Source: CAZITB01 sp964542055
GTDB lineage: Bacteria > Planctomycetota > Phycisphaerae > Sedimentisphaerales > CAMDDF01
Direction of reading: 5' to 3'
Length of the DNA stretch: 14,348 nucleotides
NCBI GenBank assembly: GCA_964542055.1
Contig: CAZITB010000076.1
Location: 1-14,348 of the forward strand
Made by a program: the position numbers and the translations under genes. Positions 7,090-14,103 of this stretch are shown here, piece after piece. The notes below the pieces were generated by a model. The model did not search any database and had not been told where the DNA came from. It worked only from the letters and a program-made list of their open reading frames with translations. Positions within the stretch are counted from its first letter, which is position 1. Each line of letters begins with the position of its first letter.

Positions 7090-7725
7090 TTAAGGGTTTG
7101 TTGCACTTGCGATTTGTACGTTTGAAAATTCACTTGGTTGGGTGATTTTCTGACACTTGTAAACGAAGGCTGGGGGTAAGTTTCGCCAGACGATTTTGGA
7201 TTTCTGGACGTTTGCAAATTTTGAGTTGATGAGTTTTTTGAATTTTTGTCCGGAGGGGAGCAGCAGGCCCTGGAGGTATGCGAAGGTGGTAAAGATGCCG
7301 TCTTCTTTTAGGATGTTGTAAGTGGCGGAGAGGAGTTTTTGCTGGAGGTTGTCGTCGAAAGCGGCCCATGGCAGGCCGCAAACGATGGAGTCGGCTTTGT
7401 CGGTGATGCCGTGGCTGTTTAAAATTGATTCGATGTTGCTGATGCAGTCTGAAATTATTTCTGCGTTTGGGAACTTGTAATTGAGGGCGGCAGCGAGTTG
7501 GGGGTTTCGTTCGATGGCTATGAAATTCGCATCCGGTTGTTTTGTTGTTAAAATCTGCTGAGTGAATACTCCGGTGCCGGGGCCGAATTCGAGGATGAGT
7601 TTTGCATTGGCAATTTGGGCCTGGGTGACGATTTCTTTTGCAAGGTGTGTTGAACTTGGTGCGATGGCGCCGGTGGTTGCGGGTTTAGTAATGAACTGTT
7701 TGAAAAATAAAAAGTGCTCTTTCAT
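7090..7725 (-). CDS. Phospholipid N-methyltransferase-like SAM-dependent methyltransferase
   Basis: A 211-residue class I methyltransferase. The N-terminus 'FFKQFITKPATTGAIAPSS' (about residues 7-25) is the characteristic opening of the PmtA/COG3963-type phospholipid N-methyltransferases, which methylate phosphatidylethanolamine at the membrane surface. The SAM-binding motif is LEFGPGTGVF with GPGTG at 48-52, and E72 in 'AIERNP' is the expected ribose-binding acidic residue. 'GLPW' (117-120) and the late 'WRNLPPAFVY' (about 179-188) fit the family. No transmembrane segment is seen. Its ATG overlaps the stop of the cation transporter gene (ATGA, 7722-7725) and no Shine-Dalgarno site is visible, so translation is probably coupled. 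A KsgA-like rRNA methyltransferase is the main alternative, but the 'TGAIAPSS' opening argues against it. Substrate specificity is inferred. Confidence 0.75.
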   Translation of the reverse strand: MKEHFLFFKQFITKPATTGAIAPSSTHLAKEIVTQAQIANAKLILEFGPGTGVFTQQILTTKQPDANFIAIERNPQLAAALNYKFPNAEIISDCISNIESILNSHGITDKADSIVCGLPWAAFDDNLQQKLLSATYNILKEDGIFTTFAYLQGLLLPSGQKFKKLINSKFANVQKSKIVWRNLPPAFVYKCQKITQPSEFSNVQIASATNP

Positions 7726-8618
7726 TTTTGGAGTCTTTCGATGTTTGGTTCAATATGGATGGTAATGTTGATCGGTCTTATCATTTCGGCATGAAGTTTT
7801 TCTTCGACTTGTTCTGCTATTTCGTGGGCTTGGGTGATGTTTAGCTCGGGATCGACGAGGATGTGCAGTTCCATGAAGATTTCACGTCCGAGGGTTCTTG
7901 TTTTCAGGTCGTGCCATTGCATGACATCTTTATTGGAGTTTATTATCTGGCTTATTTTTTCAACGGTTTTGGAGTCAACGCTTTCTTCGGATACTTCTTT
8001 GAAGCAGCCGTTGATAATGCTTGCGCCGACAATGATTATCATTACTCCAACAGCTACGGCGGCGAACTGGTCGCCGAAATCGAAGCCGAGGAATCCGGCT
8101 ATAACACCTATTATAACTGCGAGGGAGCTGAGAGCGTCTGTTCTGTGGTGCCATGCGTTTGCATAGAGCATTGAGGAGCTATTGGCGATGGCTACTTTTT
8201 TTGTGACATGGAAGATGATTTCTTTGGCAAGGACGGAAACAGATGCCGCGACGATAACGACCATGTGCGGGTTAGAAGTTCGGCCCTTTGCGATTTGCAT
8301 TCCGGCGTAATATATCATCGATCCGCCGACTACGATCAAGCCCAGTGCGATGAAAAAGGCAGAAAAAGTTTCTGCGCGGCCGTGGCCGTAAGGATGTTTC
8401 TGGTCGGGCTTTCTTCCGCCGAGAAAAAGGCCGATGATTACTGCCAAATCGCTGGCGAGGTCGCTTAAGCTGTGCAAGCCGTCTGCTATCAGGGCGACTG
8501 AGTGGACGAGTGATCCCACGATGAGTTTGAAAACCCCCAATCCGAGATTTACCCAAACACCGATGTAGGTAACTTTTTTCAGTACCTTTTTGGCGTTTTT
8601 AGTTTTTTCGTGATTCAT
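7722..8618 (-). CDS. Cation diffusion facilitator (CDF) family metal efflux transporter
   Basis: An inner-membrane metal/proton antiporter of 298 residues, likely for Zn2+, Fe2+ or Mn2+. About six hydrophobic segments lie between residues 15 and 210. The transport site fits H49-xxx-D53 in 'ADGLHSLSD' (segment 2) and H157-xxx-D161 in 'HHRTDALSS' (segment 5), a two-His two-Asp arrangement usually linked to zinc. 'HPYGHGRAE' (75-83) is the conserved loop. From about 215 to the end is the cytoplasmic CDF dimerisation domain ('RTLGREIFMELHILVDP'). The start at 8618 lies seven bases after the stop of the mutase gene. A longer reading from 8711 would overlap that gene by 86 bases and adds a basic stretch foreign to the family. 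The metal cannot be fixed from sequence. Confidence 0.92.
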   Translation of the reverse strand: MNHEKTKNAKKVLKKVTYIGVWVNLGLGVFKLIVGSLVHSVALIADGLHSLSDLASDLAVIIGLFLGGRKPDQKHPYGHGRAETFSAFFIALGLIVVGGSMIYYAGMQIAKGRTSNPHMVVIVAASVSVLAKEIIFHVTKKVAIANSSSMLYANAWHHRTDALSSLAVIIGVIAGFLGFDFGDQFAAVAVGVMIIIVGASIINGCFKEVSEESVDSKTVEKISQIINSNKDVMQWHDLKTRTLGREIFMELHILVDPELNITQAHEIAEQVEEKLHAEMIRPINITIHIEPNIERLQK

Positions 8619-8625
8619 TGCGGTT

Positions 8626-9999
8626 TTACCCAAACAATTTCGTGCGTATTTTTTCAACCGCTTGAATATATTGCTCGGCTTTTTCGCGGTTTTTGGCTTC
8701 TGCGATAGCACGCATTATTGGTTCGGTGTTACTGCTTCGCAGATGGAGCCAGCCGTCTTCGAAATCGAACCTGTATCCATCGCTTGAATCGATTTTTGCA
8801 TCCGGGAACTGTTTTTTTACCTGGGCAAGCATCGGTTCGACCTGGTCGGCGGATACCTGGAACTTATCTTTAATCATACAGTATGCGGGAATCTCGTCAA
8901 GGAGCTGCGAGATATTTTTATCGGTATCGGCCATTAGCTGGAGGACCATTGCCATGGCGACTAGGGAATTTCTTATGGGGCCAATTCTAAGGTCTATCAC
9001 TCCGCCGTTGCCTTCTCCGCCGATGATGCAATCGTTTTGCTTCATAGCTTTTGCGACGTTTGCTTCTCCGACAGGAGTTCTGATTACTGAACCGCCTGCT
9101 GATGCGGCGATGTCGTCGATCATTCTCGAGGTGGAGAGGTTGGCAGCGGCTTTGGCATTTCTGGTATTTTGGAACATGAACTTGGCAGCCAAGGCAAGGG
9201 TGTATTCTTCGCCAATGTAGGTGCCGTTTTGGTCCACTATCGCAAGGCGGTCGGCGTCGGGGTCCTGAGCGAAGCCGATATCATAATCGCCTTTTTTTAC
9301 ATGTTCGGAAAGGCTGACAAGATTTTCTTTTGTGGGTTCCGGTTTATGTGCGAAAAAGCCTGTTGGTTCATAATTAATTGTCTGGATGCGGCAACCGAGT
9401 TCTTCGAGGAGTTTTTTTCCTGCCCTACCGCCTGCACCATTGACACTATCGAGAATGACTTTGAAGCATTTGCTTTTTATTTTTTTGGCATCGACGATGG
9501 TCAGGACTTTGTTGATGTGGACGGGGTCGGTGTTTTCGCAGACTTCGACTTTTCCGCATTTGGTGGAATCGACGTATTCGATTTTGTTGTCGAAATACAT
9601 CTGTCTTATTTTTGCAGCAATTTCGGGATCGGGAGCGATGCCCTGGCTTGTCAGGAGTTTTATGCCGTTGTATTCGATGGGGTTGTGGGAGGCGGTTATT
9701 ATCATTCCGCCGTCGCATTGCATGTGGGTGACCATTACGCCGACACCGGGTGTGGTTACAATGCCGAGGTCGATGACGTTGATCCCTACAGCGGTTAACC
9801 CGGAAGCTACCGCGGAGAAGATCATGTGGCCAGAAGGTCTGGAGTCCCTGCCGATACAAACAGTTAAGTGTTTGGAGTTATTTTCTTTTTTTAAAAATGT
9901 TCCAAAAGCTGCCGCATATTTCGCAGCGTTTATGGGAAGGAGATTTTCACCTATGATCCCACGCATTCCGCTGATGCTTATAATCAATTCCTGAGCCAT
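8626..9999 (-). CDS. glmM: Phosphoglucosamine mutase (alpha-D-phosphohexomutase family), archaeal-like sugar loop
   Basis: Alpha-D-phosphohexomutases move phosphate between C6 and C1 of a sugar. GlmM makes glucosamine 1-phosphate for UDP-GlcNAc, and so for cell wall and lipopolysaccharide. The protein has 457 residues and all four domains: catalytic phosphoserine S104 in TASHNP (102-107), metal-binding DPDADR (246-251), sugar loop GEGNGG (328-333), and phosphate-binding RSSNTEP (421-427). Bacterial GlmM usually has GEQSGH and phosphomannomutase/phosphoglucomutase usually has GEMSGH; GEGNGG is common in archaeal phosphoglucosamine mutases. GlmM is thus the best call, but phosphomannomutase/phosphoglucomutase activity is possible. 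The start at 9999 has a good Shine-Dalgarno site (GGAAGG, 10006-10011). It lies 17 bases after top6B and seven before the CDF gene. Confidence 0.85.
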   Translation of the reverse strand: MAQELIISISGMRGIIGENLLPINAAKYAAAFGTFLKKENNSKHLTVCIGRDSRPSGHMIFSAVASGLTAVGINVIDLGIVTTPGVGVMVTHMQCDGGMIITASHNPIEYNGIKLLTSQGIAPDPEIAAKIRQMYFDNKIEYVDSTKCGKVEVCENTDPVHINKVLTIVDAKKIKSKCFKVILDSVNGAGGRAGKKLLEELGCRIQTINYEPTGFFAHKPEPTKENLVSLSEHVKKGDYDIGFAQDPDADRLAIVDQNGTYIGEEYTLALAAKFMFQNTRNAKAAANLSTSRMIDDIAASAGGSVIRTPVGEANVAKAMKQNDCIIGGEGNGGVIDLRIGPIRNSLVAMAMVLQLMADTDKNISQLLDEIPAYCMIKDKFQVSADQVEPMLAQVKKQFPDAKIDSSDGYRFDFEDGWLHLRSSNTEPIMRAIAEAKNREKAEQYIQAVEKIRTKLFG

Positions 10000-10005
10000 T
10001 TGCGA

Positions 10006-10011
10006 CCTTCC
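10006..10011 (-). promoter_or_regulatory. Shine-Dalgarno site of glmM
   Basis: On the minus strand GGAAGG lies six bases before the ATG at 9999, inside the 17-base gap after top6B. It supports the chosen start and independent initiation within the operon. Confidence 0.65.
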
Positions 10012-10016
10012 ATCAA

Positions 10017-11729
10017 TTAGATTTTTCTGGTTTTTTCGAGTGTAAATTTAAGCTCGTCAACAAGTTGCTGGACTTCATTTTCTTTTAGTGATAAAATATC
10101 TCTTAACGCCTCTCCGATATGGGGCAGGTAAGTTTCGATGTAACCTCTTTTGACCAATTCGTCTTTAATTTTTCGCTGTTTGCGGACGTACATGCCGAGT
10201 TTTCGCCCGCATTCCTGTACAGCAAGTTTGATTTCTCTTATGATTTCGGGGTAGTGGGCGATGGCTTCTTTACTTTCGCTTGTGAATGGTACCCATACAG
10301 ATGCTATATGGACCATCAGTAAAATTCTTCCCTGAGGGAGTGCGCCTTTGCTTTGGCTTAGGCCGTAGTTTCGCCAGTTTGTTTCGAGTACGGATTTGTA
10401 GATGGCACATGCGCTTTGCTGATACAGCAGCGGGACACGGTTTGCGATCCTGGTGAGACGCATCAAGGGTTCTTTGTCATCGCCGTTTGAGCCGTCGCTT
10501 TTGAAATCGTAAGCCATTGAAGCTTCAACAAGGAAGGGGTTGCCGCGGTAAACGCTTGGTTTTCGTGTGCTGGCGGCATAGAACTGGGCATCGACAACCC
10601 GTTTTATTCCTTCGAGGAGATTATCTTCGCCGATGGGGCCGATGCAATCTGTGGGAGGGGCCATTATCTTGGTGTTGTTAATTGAATGATGGAGTTTTTC
10701 AGCTTCTTTTAGAGTGATCTTAGAAGGTTTTAAGTTTATGGACAGCTTGGCATTTTTTGCAATTTGTTTGCCGAGATTTGCACTTACCCTGGAGAAGTCT
10801 TTGTTGAGGAATTGAGTCAGAGTTTTCCACTTTGTGTCGCGTGCCATTTTGAAAAGTACGCCGAGTTCGACGCCGTAAGGGTGAGGTTTTATTTCTATGG
10901 GCATGAAAGGCATTTCGTGGCTTTGGCGGTGGAACTCGTAAAGGGTTCCATCGGGTGCATCGTAAATGATAGTCGAGTGAGGGTTTGCCATTGCGGTTTG
11001 TGAAATGTATTCGTCGATAGATTGTTTGCCTTTTTGATATCTTCCTTCAAGGATGATCGTAACCTGTGTTCCGGTCGGTAGTTCAAATTCGCATTCCTGA
11101 TCGAGTATAACATCGGGCATGTTCTTTGTAGTGTCGATTTGAACATGATAGAGCTGGGCGGGCTTTTTATCGCTAGTTCTGGTGATGATATGGACAGGCT
11201 CGCCAGTTGTTATTAGTCCGTACATGCCGGCGGCACTGATGCCGATGCCCTGCTGGCCGCGGCTCATTTTCATGCTGTGGAATTTGCTACCGTATAAGAG
11301 CCTGGCGAAGATGTTAGGTACCTGTTTTTTCACAATGCCCGGTCCATTGTCACGAACGGTCAGGGAAAATTTGTTTTCTTCGAGTTCTTTTATTCGGATA
11401 TAAATGTCAGGGAGAATGTGCGCTTCTTCGCAGGCGTCGAGTGAATTATCGACGGCTTCTTTTACGGCGGTCAGCAGTGCCTTGCGGGGATTGTCGAAAC
11501 CGAGCAGGTGCCGGTTTTTGGCGAAGAATTCACTAACGCTGATATCGCGTTGTTTTGTCGCCATCGATTCAGCGGTTGCCGCGGCAGATTGTTTTTTTTG
11601 TCTTTTGGGTTGTGAAGGTTCTTTTTTGGCGGCCTTTGTTTCGGGCTTAGTTTCTTGCTGTGCGTTTTCGCCATCAAATCCCAAACTTAACTGGTTTGTG
11701 TCACTTGTTTTGGTTTTCCTAACTGCCAT
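10017..11729 (-). CDS. top6B: DNA topoisomerase VI subunit B (Top6B), no adjacent subunit A
   Basis: Top6B is the GHKL ATPase half of type IIB topoisomerase VI, which relaxes and decatenates DNA together with the DNA-cutting Spo11-like subunit A. The protein has 570 residues. Residues 1-60 are a polar tail rich in Lys, Gln, Pro and Ala. The core starts at 'ISVSEFFAKNRHLLGF' (63-78). Bergerat-fold motifs are N-box EAVDNSLDA (91-99), DNGPGI (127-132) and the glycine-rich lid SRGQQGIGISAAG (156-168). The transducer region ends with the typical 'KGALPQGRILLMVHIASVWVPF' segment, including a candidate switch lysine. Without the tail the size is like the shorter archaeal type lacking an Ig-like C-domain. 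The start at 11729 is preferred to the GTG at 11741, which overlaps the likely ribosome-binding GGAG. It is the first gene after the serA terminator. No Top6A gene is in the window. Confidence 0.94.
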   Translation of the reverse strand: MAVRKTKTSDTNQLSLGFDGENAQQETKPETKAAKKEPSQPKRQKKQSAAATAESMATKQRDISVSEFFAKNRHLLGFDNPRKALLTAVKEAVDNSLDACEEAHILPDIYIRIKELEENKFSLTVRDNGPGIVKKQVPNIFARLLYGSKFHSMKMSRGQQGIGISAAGMYGLITTGEPVHIITRTSDKKPAQLYHVQIDTTKNMPDVILDQECEFELPTGTQVTIILEGRYQKGKQSIDEYISQTAMANPHSTIIYDAPDGTLYEFHRQSHEMPFMPIEIKPHPYGVELGVLFKMARDTKWKTLTQFLNKDFSRVSANLGKQIAKNAKLSINLKPSKITLKEAEKLHHSINNTKIMAPPTDCIGPIGEDNLLEGIKRVVDAQFYAASTRKPSVYRGNPFLVEASMAYDFKSDGSNGDDKEPLMRLTRIANRVPLLYQQSACAIYKSVLETNWRNYGLSQSKGALPQGRILLMVHIASVWVPFTSESKEAIAHYPEIIREIKLAVQECGRKLGMYVRKQRKIKDELVKRGYIETYLPHIGEALRDILSLKENEVQQLVDELKFTLEKTRKI

Positions 11730-11747
11730 ATAAAAAATCACTCCATT

Positions 11748-11783
11748 AAAAAAGCAGGCGGGCCGGAAATATCCAACCCGCCC
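11748..11783 (-). terminator. Intrinsic terminator of serA
   Basis: On the minus strand, starting 21 bases after the serA stop, a GC-rich stem (GGCGGG 11757-11762 against CCCGCC 11777-11782, continued after a 2-base internal mismatch by GGA/TCC) closes a four-base loop. Six T residues follow (plus-strand A-run 11748-11753). This is the clearest terminator in the window and separates serA from top6B. Confidence 0.9.
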
Positions 11784-11803
11784 GATTGACTTCCATGAGT
11801 TTG

Positions 11804-13393
11804 TTAATCAAGTCTGCAAAGATGTACTTCGTTTACGAATTCGAGAGCTTTTACCGCTTTGATCATATCAGTATCGGGGCATTTATCGAGGCTTACGGCG
11901 AGAACAGCCTTTTTCTGCTCGGGTTTTTGTCCGACACCCATAGTGTTGATGTTGATTTCGTGTTCGCCAACAACTTTGCCAACGGCTCCGACGACGCCGG
12001 GTTTGTCATCATTGAAGACAACCATAACGGTACCGCTTGGTGTCATTTCGACTTTGAAGCCGTCAATGTCGATAACTCTCATCAGTTCGCCGCCGAATAC
12101 TGTACCGGTAACACTTCTGGAAACTTTGTCAGTGGCTACGACAGCGGTAAGGCTTGAAGAGAAATCTTTGGGTGCGACATTGATAGTTTCGTCGATATTA
12201 ATGCCTCTTTCTTTTGCGATCAATTCAACGTTAACCATGTTAACAGGTGCATCGATACTGGCCTGGAGCAAACCGATGGTGAAAGATGTTTTTACGAGTT
12301 TGATGTCCATTTCGGCAATTTCGCCTCTGAACTGCAGATCGACAGATTTAATCGGACCGTCAGTTATAGAAGCGATAACATTTCCAATTCTTTTTGCCAG
12401 TTCGGAATATTTAGTAACCAACAGAGGTACTTTGCCTGAGATCGATGGAGCATTAATAGCGTTTTTGATAGAGCCGCCTTTAATTGCGTCAACGAGTTCC
12501 TGGGCAGCTTCAACGGCTACTTCGACCTGGGCTTCCTGGGTACTTGCACCGAGGTGGGGGGTTACCAGGCAGTTTACAAATTCTGTGAACCGGGTATTTG
12601 TGGGGGGTTCTTTTGGGAATACGTCGAGAGCGGCACCGGCGACTTTCTTGCTTGCAAGTGCATCGTAGAGAGCGTCTTCGTTGATAATGCCGCCGCGAGC
12701 GGTGTTGATCAATCTTACTGTGGGTTTCATCATGGCAAGCTGGTCGGCATCGATCAAGTCGATTGTTTTTTCATTTTTTGGAACGTGTACGGTGATGTAG
12801 TCTGATTCTTTGAAAACTCTTTCGAGGTCTTTTACAACTTCTATGCCGAGAGAGTCAGCTTCTGCAGGTGCGGCGATAGGGTCGTAGCCGAGTATTTTCA
12901 TATCGAAGCCGGTGGCCATTTTTGCAACAGCCATTCCGATTCTTCCAAGACCGATGACGCCGAGGACCTTATTGTTTAGCTGGTTACCGCTGTAAAGTTT
13001 TCTGTCCCATTTTCCTTCTTTGAGGCTTTGGCATGCGGGAGCGATATTTCTGCTGAGACCGAGCATCAGGGCCAAAGTATGTTCTGCGGCGCTTAGAGTG
13101 TTTCCGCCGGGGGTGTTCATGACGAGAATACCTTTTTTGGTGGCTTCGGGTACGTCGATATTGTCAACGCCTACGCCGGCACGTGCGATACCTTTTAATT
13201 TGCCGGGGTTGGCGAGAACTTTTGCTGTTACCTGTGTTCCGCTTCTGATGATCAAACCATCGTGGTCACCGATGATCGAAGCAAGTTCGTCTTCACTTAT
13301 TCCGGTTTTAACGACGGGCTCAACGCCGTCGATAGTTTTTAGCAAATCAATGCCTTCCTGTGCCAGTTTGTCTGTGATAAGAATTTTGATCAT
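11804..13393 (-). CDS. serA: D-3-phosphoglycerate dehydrogenase, long (ASB + ACT) form
   Basis: SerA oxidises 3-phosphoglycerate with NAD+ as the first step of serine synthesis. At 529 residues it is the long form found in many bacteria and animals. The substrate and NAD domains occupy residues 1 to about 315: GLGRIG (148-153) is the Rossmann loop, D171 follows the second strand, and R233, E262 and H280 are the catalytic residues. An intervening allosteric substrate-binding (ASB) domain spans roughly 320-450, and an ACT domain ('VMVVFNDDKPGVVGAVG' onward) forms the last 75 residues. These regions suggest serine feedback control. The start has AGGAG and AAAGG nine and four bases upstream. The gene follows the lipoprotein gene by 47 bases and ends in a strong terminator. 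Serine is also the co-substrate of TrpB, encoded nearby, but nothing links their regulation. Confidence 0.97.
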   Translation of the reverse strand: MIKILITDKLAQEGIDLLKTIDGVEPVVKTGISEDELASIIGDHDGLIIRSGTQVTAKVLANPGKLKGIARAGVGVDNIDVPEATKKGILVMNTPGGNTLSAAEHTLALMLGLSRNIAPACQSLKEGKWDRKLYSGNQLNNKVLGVIGLGRIGMAVAKMATGFDMKILGYDPIAAPAEADSLGIEVVKDLERVFKESDYITVHVPKNEKTIDLIDADQLAMMKPTVRLINTARGGIINEDALYDALASKKVAGAALDVFPKEPPTNTRFTEFVNCLVTPHLGASTQEAQVEVAVEAAQELVDAIKGGSIKNAINAPSISGKVPLLVTKYSELAKRIGNVIASITDGPIKSVDLQFRGEIAEMDIKLVKTSFTIGLLQASIDAPVNMVNVELIAKERGINIDETINVAPKDFSSSLTAVVATDKVSRSVTGTVFGGELMRVIDIDGFKVEMTPSGTVMVVFNDDKPGVVGAVGKVVGEHEININTMGVGQKPEQKKAVLAVSLDKCPDTDMIKAVKALEFVNEVHLCRLD

Positions 13394-13397
13394 ATTG

Positions 13398-13407
13398 CCT
13401 TTCTCCT
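13398..13407 (-). promoter_or_regulatory. Shine-Dalgarno region of serA
   Basis: Minus-strand AGGAGAAAGG gives two overlapping matches, nine (AGGAG) and four (AAAGG) bases before the ATG at 13393. It is the strongest ribosome-binding site in the window, consistent with high expression. Confidence 0.75.
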
Positions 13408-13440
13408 GAAAAAAGTTTCACCGTTTGTTAGAATCTTAAG

Positions 13441-14103
13441 CTACCATTGAGATTCTACGTTCTCATCAAAAATTTTAAAATTTGCCACTTTGCAGCCGTA
13501 CAGGTAACGCGTAAGACAATGGCCGGAGCTTCTGGCGAGTCTCACTATTGCGCCTTCGTAGCCGTTGTTATCTACATCAAAACCGACTGATACCTGTTTG
13601 CCGAATCCGTCTTCGGGCCAAAGTGCCCAGCCTTTCTGGACATCGTAAATTATGCCGTTCGCTATTAGCTGTCCGGAATAATAGTTTGTTCCGGGGAGCT
13701 TAAGAAGTTGATAATCTTGGATGTTGATTTCGAAAACCGTGTCGGCATTCAGGGCTTTGGCGATATCGATTGCAGAAGATTTTATTGCTTGGGGGTTTTT
13801 ATTTTTGTAAGTGATATAATAGCGGTAATCGATTATCTGTTCGGGGGTGAGGACATCTCTGGCGGTTAGAACAGCGCTGACGGCACGATATATATTGTAA
13901 CTTAATTTTTGGGATTCTCGGGTTTGCTGGTTGGCTCTGGCGAGAATGAGTATTTTTCCCGGCGGATTCTGAGCGAGGTTGTATTCGGGAGGGACATTCT
14001 TTTCATTTCTCGTAGGGGTTGCGAGGTTTGAAAAAATTGCGCAGCCGTTTAAGGCAAGGCTTGCGAGAGTGAATGTTATTATTGCTAACTTATTTTTTTT
14101 CAT
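13441..14103 (-). CDS. Predicted lipoprotein of unknown function
   Basis: I do not recognise the family. The 220-residue product starts with two lysines and a hydrophobic stretch ending in LNGC, a lipobox with acylated cysteine C21, so it is probably exported and membrane anchored. The mature part has a proline- and asparagine-rich linker (about 25-45). A compact domain follows, with 'GKILILARAN', 'LTARDVLTPEQIIDYR' and 'ALNADTVFEINIQDY'. The 'conserved strand, then mid-length helix, then ALNAD' layout recalls small outer-membrane lipoproteins of the GNA1162/TolB-N-like type, but this is only an impression. Later parts include 'GYEGAIVRLARSSGHCLTRYLYGC'. The start at 14103 is chosen because it gives a normal lipoprotein signal and an ATGA overlap with the gene before it. 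A start at 14145 would add a meaningless leader. serA follows after 47 bases. Confidence 0.8.
   Translation of the reverse strand: MKKNKLAIITFTLASLALNGCAIFSNLATPTRNEKNVPPEYNLAQNPPGKILILARANQQTRESQKLSYNIYRAVSAVLTARDVLTPEQIIDYRYYITYKNKNPQAIKSSAIDIAKALNADTVFEINIQDYQLLKLPGTNYYSGQLIANGIIYDVQKGWALWPEDGFGKQVSVGFDVDNNGYEGAIVRLARSSGHCLTRYLYGCKVANFKIFDENVESQW

Noticed and set aside
7080..7094. Small inverted repeat CTTAA-TTGAT-TTAAG between the methyltransferase and uup
   Set aside because: Only five A+T-rich base pairs per arm and no T-run; it includes the methyltransferase stop codon and is likely chance.
8619..8711. Upstream start for the CDF transporter
   Set aside because: It would overlap the mutase gene by 86 bases and add a basic stretch not seen in the family; ATG 8618 lies just after the mutase stop.
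9169..9798. Plus-strand open frame of 209 codons opposite the phosphohexomutase
   Set aside because: Antisense to a gene with all four catalytic motifs; its Phe/Asp/Val-rich translation mirrors the codon phase of the real gene.
11859..12668. Long plus-strand open frame of 269 codons opposite serA
   Set aside because: It lies wholly antisense to a well-supported serA and its translation is low-complexity (Ser, Thr, Pro, Leu rich) with no recognisable motif. It is a by-product of serA codon use.
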